Below are positions 35,001 through 41,809 of a DNA stretch of 64,000 bases, piece after piece. The notes beneath the pieces were generated by a model. That model had not been told where the DNA came from. It made no database searches and saw nothing but the letters and a program-made list of their open reading frames with translations. How positions within the stretch are numbered: the first letter of the stretch is position 1; each line of letters starts with the position of its first letter. This stretch comes from Actinomadura syzygii (GTDB lineage Bacteria > Actinomycetota > Actinomycetes > Streptosporangiales > Streptosporangiaceae): NCBI RefSeq assembly GCF_008085905.1, contig NZ_VSFF01000006.1, positions 372,001 through 436,000 of the forward strand, read 5' to 3'. Made by a program: the position numbers and the translations under genes.

Positions 35001-35760
35001 GCGCGAGGTGTCGGCGCGCGTGTCGCTGCACCCGGTGGGGCCGCTGCGGTACGACGTCCGCGACAGCGACGGCGCGTACGCCGGGCACAACGGCGACGGC
35101 ACCGTCAAGCCGGGCGCGGCCGTCACCTACCGCTGGTTCGCGGACACCCCCGGCGTCGTCCTCCTGGAGGACCGCGCCGACCTCCGCACCCACCGGCACC
35201 GCGGGCTGGTCGGCGCGCTGGTGGTGGAGGCGGCCGACGCGACGCCGAGGGGCGGCGCGTGGACGGGCCACCAGGCGACGATCCGCCGCCCGCAGGGCGA
35301 CGACGTCCACGAACTGGTGCTCGTGCTCCAGGACGGCGTCCGCCAGTACCACCACGGCGACCCGACCCAGCCGGTGACCGACCTGGAGGACGAGCCCGAG
35401 GACTCGGGGCAGAAGGCGTTCAACTACCGCAGCGCCCACCTGCTCCCCTCGCGCCCGTCGCTGGCGGTCGACGAGCCGGGGACGCCGCTGCTCCAGTGCC
35501 GTCCGGGCGACCTCGTCCGGGTGCACCTGGTGATGGCGGCGGACCGGCCGCGCAACCACACCTTCCAGGTCCACGGCCAGACGTGGCCCATGGAGGAGCA
35601 CCTCGAAGCGCCGCGCGTCGGCGCGATCGGCGGGCTGGCCAACGGGTCGCTGCGCACGCTGACCTTCAGGGCCGGTCCGCCCGGTGACTACGCCTACCGG
35701 ACGGGCGCGTTCCGCTGGGCGCTGACCGAGGGGCTGTGGGGGGTGATCCGCGTCCGCTGA
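32026..35760 (+). CDS. Giant multicopper oxidase, MnxG-like (six-cupredoxin size)
   Basis: A 1244-residue protein, close in length to MnxG, the Bacillus manganese oxidase with six cupredoxin domains. The first half has HLHLHQW (352-358) and the classical cluster HCHLYPHFHSGM (402-413), matching HxH and HCHxxxHxxxxM copper-site motifs. The second half has HVH (621-623), FFHDHLLANERQRHGLFG (675-692) and a C-terminal NHTFQVHGQTWPM. A His/Gly/Asp-rich insertion at 247-271 could bind metal. No signal peptide is visible, unusual for a metal oxidase. It may oxidise Mn(II), Cu(I) or organic substrates. It converges on the lasso peptide operon; relation between them is unproven. Confidence 0.85.
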   Translation: MPVKRVYDVVAMHVPIVYDAHGDHDRNGMIFTLAEHEGTLTELRETFPTPFPDPLKEPERLPKPHPLVRPLVLRARAGERVVVRFRNELRRRAGIHAQGVGYRVRNADGGAVGRNPDSSVEPGGTATYEWDAWHEGVFHFGDLADLRGREDGSQAHGLFGALVVEPEDAAWTDPVTGDPLVDGLYADVHVPGRPSFREYTLFMQDETPNDNPVPPPHPTYECERPRPHTHSPAAGGERLAPVLFPEHGGDHDGGGHGDGHGDGHGGGQDEHAMSMMLMSYRTEPMGWRSLAYERLLERGEIDPARDAIVGEEQHHSSWLFGDPETPIFRAYGGDPAKIRLVHAGVKETHVFHLHLHQWRAAPEHDESPIIDSITLGPQQAFTIEPVHGAGSVQEATGDIIFHCHLYPHFHSGMWGMWRVFDVLQNGDGHYPDGTPIAPLRPLPTRPAPPAPTAELPGFPAFMDGSYPQKSPRPPRTPGMPAGMGREPSALERNAFVPDPQPGEAFTKVTLNPDAPVRRYHLVVMQGTLHYFQGKESGGHHNTWHDHRGVFFVLQEEIDAAGGIEKFQRELEEGKRRIEPIAIRARKGEVLELTLTNALPPGCHEATAFDTVLPFQPEGGLHVHLVKFDPLVADGASVGWNYLSGTTTADAGERDHERYRSWIYRWYCDEEFGVVFFHDHLLANERQRHGLFGSMTAEPEGAVWVDPHDLDREVRNAATAVVKLPDGTAFRERVIPVADFVPLFEHGAGETGNPINPPSFPGAMDDQGSMAVGYRCEPLHERPGDPADWFSSAVHGDPQTPMLRGYPGEKVRVRLYQGSHEEQHGFTTSGLRWHAWRDDPRSPLRTQQTIGISEAFSLRLGEAPVPGDYMWSFSAIDDTWLGCWGLFRFHEEAQADLPPLPGAFAGDGLPPFDPATARRYDVRAVAREIAYSDRRSDPFGLVYTVDGTDDDGPLVLRCRAGEWVEVTLTNEVDVPPEPTPYDPRLPALDEPAEREVSARVSLHPVGPLRYDVRDSDGAYAGHNGDGTVKPGAAVTYRWFADTPGVVLLEDRADLRTHRHRGLVGALVVEAADATPRGGAWTGHQATIRRPQGDDVHELVLVLQDGVRQYHHGDPTQPVTDLEDEPEDSGQKAFNYRSAHLLPSRPSLAVDEPGTPLLQCRPGDLVRVHLVMAADRPRNHTFQVHGQTWPMEEHLEAPRVGAIGGLANGSLRTLTFRAGPPGDYAYRTGAFRWALTEGLWGVIRVR

Positions 35761-35789
35761 CGCCTCTGCTCACGTCACTGAGCACCGCT

Positions 35790-35820
35790 GGCCGGTGGGG
35801 ATGGCCCACCCCCACCGGCC
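35790..35820. terminator. Bidirectional terminator between the oxidase and lasso genes
   Basis: An 11-bp perfect stem GGCCGGTGGGG/CCCCACCGGCC with a nine-base loop lies between the convergent stops at 35760 and 35834. Confidence 0.75.
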
Positions 35821-35833
35821 TGCGGTTCCCCTT

Positions 35834-36550
35834 CTAAAGGGCGAGGACGCGGAGGAAGCGGTGCGGCTGGGCGGCGTCGCCGGGAGCGACGACGGGCGCG
35901 TCCGCCGCCTCGACCCAGGCGTGGAACCGGTACGGGTCGGGGACGGCTCCGAGGCACCAGTTCAGGCGGCGTCCGGTCAAGGCCGTCATGAGGACGGCCG
36001 CGAGGGACTGCTCCATGCACGCGGCGCGGAACGGGTACCGGCGGGCCGCGCGCTCGACGGCCGCGACGATCCGGGTGGCACGTTCTACCGGGACGTCCGC
36101 GCGGCACCACAGCCGGGTCAGCGACACGGCCGCGCAGGCGGCGCGGAACGGCGCCTTCGTCAGCAGCACGGCCGTCACCAGGAACGGGAACGCCGCCACC
36201 GCGAGGAAGCGGCCGGACGCGGACCGGGCGGGCACGGGGGCCTCGACCATGGTGGCCGCCTCGCCCGCCGTGCATGACGCCGGGTCGGCCTTGACGAGCC
36301 CGCGTTGGACGAGGTCGCCGAGCAGGCGCGCCGCGTCCTCGCGCAGTTGGTCGGCCGGGACGTCCGGGTGCCGTCCCGCGACGGCGGCGACGGACTGCTC
36401 GAACCCGGAGCCCTCGCTCCAGTGTCGCCACAGCAGCCCGGCGGTCGTGTTGAGCGCGTGCCATTGGCCGGTCTTGCGGTTGAGCACGACCACCCCGCCG
36501 TGCGCGTTGGACCGGTGGTCGAGATGGGCGGGCACTTCGATGGCGAGCAT
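35834..36550 (-). CDS. Lasso peptide B protein: fused leader-binding (RRE/PqqD-like) and leader protease
   Basis: A 238-residue fusion. Residues 1-90 match the PqqD-like RiPP recognition element (GGVVVLNRKTGQWHALNTTAGLLW, then LREDAARLLGDLVQRGLV) that holds the leader peptide. Residues 140-238 match the transglutaminase-like B2 protease, with Cys178 (PFRAACMEQSLAA) and His210 (YRFHAWVEA) as two triad residues. Many actinobacteria carry B1 and B2 as separate genes; here they are joined with a hydrophobic stretch between (FLAVAAFPFLVTAVLL). It follows the cyclase gene by 39 bases. It removes the leader before cyclisation. Confidence 0.9.
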   Translation of the reverse strand: MLAIEVPAHLDHRSNAHGGVVVLNRKTGQWHALNTTAGLLWRHWSEGSGFEQSVAAVAGRHPDVPADQLREDAARLLGDLVQRGLVKADPASCTAGEAATMVEAPVPARSASGRFLAVAAFPFLVTAVLLTKAPFRAACAAVSLTRLWCRADVPVERATRIVAAVERAARRYPFRAACMEQSLAAVLMTALTGRRLNWCLGAVPDPYRFHAWVEAADAPVVAPGDAAQPHRFLRVLAL

Positions 36551-36589
36551 GGCGAACCTTCTCGGTCTGATGGGACTGCGGAAACGGAG

Positions 36590-38467
36590 TCAGGGGCGCG
36601 CGGCGGGCTCCGGGCCCGGCGGCGCGGGCAGGCTCGGCACCGGCGGCGCGGGCGAGCGCAGCCACGCCTCGGTCGCGAGCAGCGCGTTCAGCGACCCCAG
36701 CGGAACCTCCACGCCCGCCAGCAGGCGGTCGACGGTGCGCCCGACCGCGGCGGGGTCGACGATGCCGAGGTCGGCGAGCCGGGAGCCGGTGAGCAGCCCG
36801 CGGATCGCGGCGGCGGCGCGGCGGGCGCCGCGGTAGTCCTCGCCGGTGTAGTCGCCCTTGGTGCGGCGGCTCAGCACCTCGCCGGGCACGAGGCCGTGCA
36901 CGGCGCGGGCGAGCAGCGGTTTGAAGGCGTCCGGCGCGACCTTCGCGGACGCCGGGACGCGCAGGCACGCCGCCACGACCGCGTCGTCCAGGAACGGCGC
37001 GTGCACGGCGACGCCGAGCCCCGCGCCGAGTTCGCGCAGGTGCCGTTGCGTGTCGGCGGAGTGCCTCAACTCGGTCCGCGCCGCCATGTCCGCCGCCGAG
37101 CGGACGCCGGGCACGGCGCTTCCTCCGGCGAGGTCGGCGAGGTCGGCGCGGGCGCGCGGGGTCAGCCAGCGGAGGGCCTCGGGTGCGACGGGCCACCAGG
37201 CGACGCCGTCCGGCCAGCCGAAGGCGCCCGGCTCCGGGGGCCGGGTCAGGGTCGCGGCCAGCGCGGACAGCGCTTCAGCCGGGCTGGACGCAGCCGTCCG
37301 CCGGGCCCGGACGGCGAGCCCGAACGCCGACGTGTGCCGGAGCCTCGCCTGCCGCGCGCAGTGCGCGGCGAACCGCCGCGCGGACCCGGGACGGGCGAGT
37401 TCGGCCAGGTAGGACGGGGCGGCTCCGAGCAGCGCGTCGGCGCCCTCCCCGGTCAGGTGCAGCCGCGCCCGCACGGTCGCGGCGTGCTGGAGCCGCAGCG
37501 CGGAGCGCCGCCAGGCGAGCGCGCCCGGCGCGGGCTCACCGAAGACGGCGGGCTCCCCGAGTGCCTGGTAGGGCAGGGTGTCGTCGGTGCCGTGCACGAC
37601 CGCCGGACGCAGCCGGGAGTCGAGCGCGGCGCTCCGCGACGCCTCCGCGAGGTCGGCCGCCGGGACGGCGGGATGGTGGTAGGTGACGGCCTCGACCGGC
37701 GCGGCGGCGTGCCGGGCCGCGAGGAACGCGACGGACGTCGAGTCGAGCCCGCCGCTCAGATCGGCGGACACCGGCTCGGACTCGGTCGCGCCCGCGCAGC
37801 GCAGCCGGACGGCCTCGTCCAGTGCGGCGCGCAGTTCGCGGGCCCCTTCGTCCAGGGACACCAGTTCATGGGCGGAGCCGCTCGACGTGGCCTGTCGGCC
37901 GGACGCGGCGATGTGCATCCAGGTGCCGGACGGGAGCCGCGTGACGTCCTCGTACGGGGAGCGGTCGCCCCACAGGGGCATGACGTGCGGGCAGGCGATG
38001 CGCCCCGCGAACGACAGCGGGTCGAACGCGCGGCCGTGCGCCTCTGCCACGAGATTCGGATGGGTGCCGACGACCGTCTCCCTGGCCCGCCCGGACGAGT
38101 ACAGCGGGAACTGCCCCGCCAGGTCGGTGCGCGCCTGGAACTCGCAGGCGTACGGCGGCCCGCCGGGACGCGGAAGCCGGACGATCAGGATGAGGCAGGC
38201 GCCGAAGCGCCCGGTGAGCCGGTCCGGGTCGCCGGATTCCATGGCGGCCCGGAAGTCGGCGGCGACCGTCCCGGCGTCGGCGAGGCGGTGCCCGGCGACG
38301 AGGAGCCGCGCGGACGGATGCCGGACCCGGATCACCTCTTCCGGGCGCCATCCGCCGTAGAGGCGGACGCCGGGGACGTCGTCCCACACCGGGCTCCCGG
38401 CGAGGGGCGGCAGGATCCCGGACGCGGACGCCACGGCGATCACGCCGGGCGGTGTGCCGCGGGCCAT
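36590..38467 (-). CDS. Lasso peptide macrolactam synthetase (asparagine synthetase-like, C protein)
   Basis: A 625-residue asparagine-synthetase homologue. The N-terminal glutaminase-like domain lacks the catalytic Cys2 (it begins MARGTPPG), as expected for lasso cyclases. The synthetase domain has the ATP-pyrophosphatase loop SGGLDS at 238-243, followed by LTGEGADALLGA and HAPFLDDAVVAACLRV. It should adenylate the core's acidic side chain and close the ring onto Gly1. ATG 38467 lies four bases after the precursor stop. The start is fixed by that spacing, because the longer frame would overlap the precursor gene. Confidence 0.92.
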   Translation of the reverse strand: MARGTPPGVIAVASASGILPPLAGSPVWDDVPGVRLYGGWRPEEVIRVRHPSARLLVAGHRLADAGTVAADFRAAMESGDPDRLTGRFGACLILIVRLPRPGGPPYACEFQARTDLAGQFPLYSSGRARETVVGTHPNLVAEAHGRAFDPLSFAGRIACPHVMPLWGDRSPYEDVTRLPSGTWMHIAASGRQATSSGSAHELVSLDEGARELRAALDEAVRLRCAGATESEPVSADLSGGLDSTSVAFLAARHAAAPVEAVTYHHPAVPAADLAEASRSAALDSRLRPAVVHGTDDTLPYQALGEPAVFGEPAPGALAWRRSALRLQHAATVRARLHLTGEGADALLGAAPSYLAELARPGSARRFAAHCARQARLRHTSAFGLAVRARRTAASSPAEALSALAATLTRPPEPGAFGWPDGVAWWPVAPEALRWLTPRARADLADLAGGSAVPGVRSAADMAARTELRHSADTQRHLRELGAGLGVAVHAPFLDDAVVAACLRVPASAKVAPDAFKPLLARAVHGLVPGEVLSRRTKGDYTGEDYRGARRAAAAIRGLLTGSRLADLGIVDPAAVGRTVDRLLAGVEVPLGSLNALLATEAWLRSPAPPVPSLPAPPGPEPAARP

Positions 38468-38471
38468 GGCA

Positions 38472-38672
38472 TTACCAGTAGTACTGGGAATTGGCGTCGG
38501 AACTGCCGCTCGCGGAGCTGCCCTTGACGAGGTCGCGGACCGTGCCGACGTCCAGGACGGCGGGCGCCTCGTAATTCGATTCGGTGATCTTGGAGAGCGG
38601 GCCGGCAAGGTGGTCGGCGCCTTGGTCGGTGCGGCCGGGGAGGATGTCTCCGGAAAGGCTGGGAATGGTCAT
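38472..38672 (-). CDS. Lasso peptide precursor (A), predicted core GSSASGSSDANSQYYW
   Basis: A 66-residue peptide, too short for usual gene callers. The leader has the conserved YxxP motif NYEAPAVLDVGTV at 33-45. The predicted core is residues 51-66, GSSASGSSDANSQYYW, with Gly1 and Asp9 forming a nine-residue ring and a seven-residue tail ending in Tyr-Tyr-Trp as likely steric lock. The usual Thr at leader position -2 is Val here (DLVK before the core). The leader is long (50 residues). ATG 38672 has GAGGAA four bases upstream; ATG 38696 is an alternative. No transporter gene follows the A-C-B cluster. Confidence 0.85.
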   Translation of the reverse strand: MTIPSLSGDILPGRTDQGADHLAGPLSKITESNYEAPAVLDVGTVRDLVKGSSASGSSDANSQYYW

Positions 38673-38840
38673 GGCGTTCCTCGCGTTCGCGGACATGGCC
38701 TGCTCATGCGCGCCGCCACCGCCGAGCACAACCTCGGGTTTCTTGAAAAAGCGTAACACCGAACGCGGCTCTGTAAAGCCGAACGCAGGCAAACTCTGGG
38801 TGGCAAAAATGGAGGATAGATTCAGAGAATTGGAGACTTT

Positions 38841-38886
38841 GAATCTAACGGTGCGCCGGACGCGCCATTGCGGCACCGTTAGAATC
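38841..38886. repeat. 14-bp imperfect inverted repeat between ROK and lasso genes
   Basis: GAATCTAACGGTGC (38841-38854) and GCACCGTTAGAATC (38873-38886) pair with one mismatch around an 18-base loop. It lies 26 bases past the ROK stop and upstream of the lasso precursor, in an unusually AT-rich stretch. It may terminate the ROK transcript or act as an operator for the lasso operon. Confidence 0.6.
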
Positions 38887-38911
38887 AGCCGACCGGAAAT
38901 CGAGTACCGAA

Positions 38912-40123
38912 TCAATCCCGGTAGGTGGTGCCCTCCAGGCCGAGCAGCAGCGCGCCCTGCGCGGACGCGTGCTCGACGGTGCTGGCCTCCACCACGAACC
39001 CGGTGTCGGCCTCGTAGGCGGCGGTCATCGCGGTGGCCTCGATCGCGTCCCGGCACGGGCCGAGCACCAGCGACCCGGCCTGCGCGAGGCTCCCGCCCAC
39101 CACCACGACGTTGGGGTTGATGATGTTGCAGACGTTCCCGATGGCGTACCCGAGTTGCGTCCCGGCCTCGCGGAGCATGCGGCCCGCGAGCGCGTCCCCG
39201 GTGCGGGCCTTGTCGATCATGTCGGCCAGCCCGCGATAGGCGGTGATCTTGTCGCCGAGCACCAGCCGGGCCCGGTCGACCAGCCGGTCCGCGCCGATCA
39301 GGGTCTCCAGGCAGCCGCGCCCGCCGCACAGGCAGAACCGGCCGTTGGGGTCGACCATGACGTGCCCGAGCTCGCCCGCCACCCCGTTCGCCCCGCGGAA
39401 CAGCCGCCCGCCCACGAACAGACCGGCGCCGACGCCGGTCGACGCCTTCACATAGAGCAGGATCTCCCGGCCGGAGTGGGCGTAGACGCTCTCGGCCAGC
39501 GCGCCGAGGTTGGCGTCGTTGTCGAGGAGGGGCCGCGGCAGCGACGGCCGCCCGCCGCCCCCGGCGGCGGCCCGCAGGTCGGCGAGCTCCTCGGCGAGCG
39601 AGACGTCCGGGACGCTCTCCTTCTCCCAGGGCGGCAGCGTCGGGGGCGCGAACCTGCCGGTCCGCGGGGAGATCATCCGCGGCACGGCGAGCCCGAGGGT
39701 GGCGAGGTCGTGCGGCTCGCCGAACTCCGAGACGAGCTCCTGCACCGCCACCGCCACCGCGCGCACCCAGTGCGTCTCGCCGCTGGACGCCCCGACCTGC
39801 AGGGTGCGGCTCACGCACTCGTGCCGCTCCTGGTGGGCGAGCCGGCCGACGATCACCGTCTTCTGGTAGCCGAGCTCGACCCCGACCGCGACGCCCTCCA
39901 CCGGGGCGAGCCGGACGAGCGTGTCCCGGCCCTGCTTCTCCGTCCGCACGATCCCGTTGCGCTCCAGCTCGCGGACCGCCTCCGAGACCGTGGCGGACGA
40001 CATGCCGCTGCGCCGGACGAGGTCGGTCTGGTTGCCCGCACGGCTCAGCACGGCCCGGATGATCTTCTGCCGGTTCTCCTGCTTCGCACCCCTGGCCCCG
40101 CTCAACAGCTCACGCAGCCGCAC
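38912..40123 (-). CDS. ROK-family transcriptional regulator
   Basis: A 403-residue protein. An N-terminal winged helix (NRQKIIRAVLSRAGNQTDLVR, then SSATVSEAVRELERNGIV) is joined to a ROK sugar-kinase-like domain. That domain has the zinc cluster CLCGGRGCLET and GNVCNIINPNVVVVGG near the end. The first phosphate-loop motif is degenerate (VAVGVELGYQKTVI instead of DxGGT), as in NagC-type regulators rather than kinases. GTG 40123 is preferred: GGGGGA precedes it, and ATG 40159 lies within an inverted repeat. It probably senses a sugar. The adjacent lasso operon is a possible target. Confidence 0.88.
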   Translation of the reverse strand: MRLRELLSGARGAKQENRQKIIRAVLSRAGNQTDLVRRSGMSSATVSEAVRELERNGIVRTEKQGRDTLVRLAPVEGVAVGVELGYQKTVIVGRLAHQERHECVSRTLQVGASSGETHWVRAVAVAVQELVSEFGEPHDLATLGLAVPRMISPRTGRFAPPTLPPWEKESVPDVSLAEELADLRAAAGGGGRPSLPRPLLDNDANLGALAESVYAHSGREILLYVKASTGVGAGLFVGGRLFRGANGVAGELGHVMVDPNGRFCLCGGRGCLETLIGADRLVDRARLVLGDKITAYRGLADMIDKARTGDALAGRMLREAGTQLGYAIGNVCNIINPNVVVVGGSLAQAGSLVLGPCRDAIEATAMTAAYEADTGFVVEASTVEHASAQGALLLGLEGTTYRD

Positions 40124-40150
40124 GCCCGTCCCCCTACCGTCGAGTCGACC

Positions 40151-40189
40151 CCGCCTCATTTCTCGGCCTTTTCAACATAAATGAGGCGG
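40151..40189. promoter_or_regulatory. 11-bp inverted repeat before the ROK gene (likely autoregulatory operator)
   Basis: CCGCCTCATTT (40151-40161) and AAATGAGGCGG (40179-40189) are perfect complements separated by 17 bases, their centres about 28 bp apart. AT-rich inner ends resemble NagC/Mlc-type ROK operators. It covers the promoter-proximal region of the ROK gene. Confidence 0.7.
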
Positions 40190-40355
40190 ACATCGCTCGA
40201 AGTGAACTGACGTTCGGCTTGATTAAGCCGTTATGCGAAGCCCAAGACGCGCCGGATTCTCCGGTATTACGGCGCGCCGCAAACAGAATTGTGCGCCGTC
40301 CGACAGAGCTGGATCGGCGATGCCGGACCAGCGGCGGCGGATCAGCGGTGGTGGA

Positions 40356-41423
40356 TCACGTGCCTGACCGGCTGCGCGCGAAGGCGCCCTTGGCGGCGAC
40401 GTGGCGGTCGGTGATGAGCAGCACGGGTATTCGGCCGAGCATGTCGGCGTGCTGCGCGCCGCGGCAGATCATCCGTTCCCGGAACGGGGTGTCGGACACC
40501 AGCAGCTCGCCTATCCCGGGGGCCTGCAGAACGCTCCCGCCGAGCCACACCTCCGCGCCCTCCGGGTGCGAAACGAGCAGCAGGTCGCGGAGGAACTGGC
40601 CGAGGATCCCGCCGTACAGCGCGAGCAGTTCGCGCGCGAAGCCGTCGCCCGCACCGGCCGCCGCCGTGAGCACCGGGCCGAGCTCCCCGCCGCCCGCGAT
40701 CCGCTCCGCGACCCGTTCCCGCAGGTCGGGGCCCGCGTCCCGGCGCGTGCCGAGGAAGTCGTACAGGTGCCGGAACCCGGCCAGGCCGCCGAGCACCTCC
40801 TCGACCGTGACGACCGGCCCGCCCGCCGACGCGCGGACGAACCGCAGCAGTTCCTCCTCGTCGTCCGTCACCGGCTGCCACGACATGTGGCCCGCCTCGC
40901 TGGACCGGACGGCGCCGTCCGCGTCCACGACGGCCGCGCCGACGCCGGTGCCGATCGCGACGACCGCGCGGGCCGCGCCGCCGAGCCTCGGGACGTCGGG
41001 CAGCAGCGCGCGGTAGCCGTCCCCGCCGAGCTCCCCCGCGCCCATCGCGGTCGCGACCAGGTCGTTGACGACCACGACGTCCACGCCGTGCGCGGCGCCG
41101 AACACCGCCCGGCGGAACACCGGCCAGGCGGGCCGGTTCGTCACGTGCACGTCGCCGTCCGGCAGCACCCGGCCCGCGACGCCCGCGACGAGCGCGCGCG
41201 GAACGCACCCGGCCAGCCGGAAGCAGTCGCTCAGCAGGTCGTCCAGCGAGTCGTACCGCTCGCACCGCGTCTCCACGGACCGGACCTCGCCGGTGCGCGG
41301 ATCGGGGAAGCGCATGTGCGCCTTCGTGCCGCCGACATCGACTCCGGCGCCGCCGGTGCGCGGCAGTCCGCGCCCGGGTCCGTCCGTCCTGGCCGTCATC
41401 ACCACTCCCTCTGGGACGTTCAT
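40356..41423 (-). CDS. Glucokinase (Glk family, PF02685 type)
   Basis: A 355-residue sugar kinase with phosphate-1 loop GVDVGGTKAHMRFPD near residue 30, catalytic Asp in VVNDLVATAMG, phosphate-2 AIGTGVGAAVV, sugar-contact SSEAGHMSWQ, and EEVLGGLAGFRHLYDFL (the Glk signature around Glu-Glu-Val-Leu). It should phosphorylate glucose or a related hexose. ATG 41423 overlaps the stop of the upstream small gene by four bases, so it is translated with a NACHT-LRR protein. This is an unexpected partner for a housekeeping kinase. The C-terminal region is longer than in E. coli Glk. Confidence 0.88.
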   Translation of the reverse strand: MNVPEGVVMTARTDGPGRGLPRTGGAGVDVGGTKAHMRFPDPRTGEVRSVETRCERYDSLDDLLSDCFRLAGCVPRALVAGVAGRVLPDGDVHVTNRPAWPVFRRAVFGAAHGVDVVVVNDLVATAMGAGELGGDGYRALLPDVPRLGGAARAVVAIGTGVGAAVVDADGAVRSSEAGHMSWQPVTDDEEELLRFVRASAGGPVVTVEEVLGGLAGFRHLYDFLGTRRDAGPDLRERVAERIAGGGELGPVLTAAAGAGDGFARELLALYGGILGQFLRDLLLVSHPEGAEVWLGGSVLQAPGIGELLVSDTPFRERMICRGAQHADMLGRIPVLLITDRHVAAKGAFARSRSGT

Positions 41424-41809
41424 GGCACTTCCCGCTCCTTTCCCTGGACGTCCTGCTGGGGCCCGCCGAAATGCACTGACCTGATCCAGCGCAGTCGGCG
41501 CAGGACGTGTTCGATGTCGTCGACGGCCGAGCGCAGCGCAGTGCCCTCGCCGTCCGGTTCCCGGACCGCCGTGGACAGGACGAGTTCCGCCGCGCACGCG
41601 ACCAGCTCGCCGGTCGCGCGGACGACCCGTCCCTCGTAGCCGGTGGCGCTGCTCGCGGCGGCCAGCGCCGCGAGGCGGTCGAGCGCGGCGTCCAGCGCGG
41701 TCGCGGCCTCCTCGGCGGTCGCCGGTCCCGAGGCCGCCGGTCCCGAGGCCGCCGGTCCCGAGGTCGCCGGTCCTGCCGCCGGGGCGGTCGTCTCGGCGTC
41801 CGCGGTCAT
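41420..41809 (-). CDS. Small unrecognised protein between NACHT and glucokinase genes
   Basis: A 129-residue protein with no family I recognise. The N-terminal third is a low-complexity Ala/Ser/Gly/Pro tract with a five-residue repeat (ASGPA type) encoded by 15-bp tandem repeats at 41721-41765. The remainder is predicted helical: EEAATALDAALDRLAALAAA and AVDDIEHVLRRLRWIRSVHFGG. Its ATG overlaps the NACHT stop and its stop overlaps the glucokinase start, so all three are coupled. A flexible arm plus helical bundle suggests an adaptor, but this is only inference. Confidence 0.75.
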   Translation of the reverse strand: MTADAETTAPAAGPATSGPAASGPAASGPATAEEAATALDAALDRLAALAAASSATGYEGRVVRATGELVACAAELVLSTAVREPDGEGTALRSAVDDIEHVLRRLRWIRSVHFGGPQQDVQGKEREVP

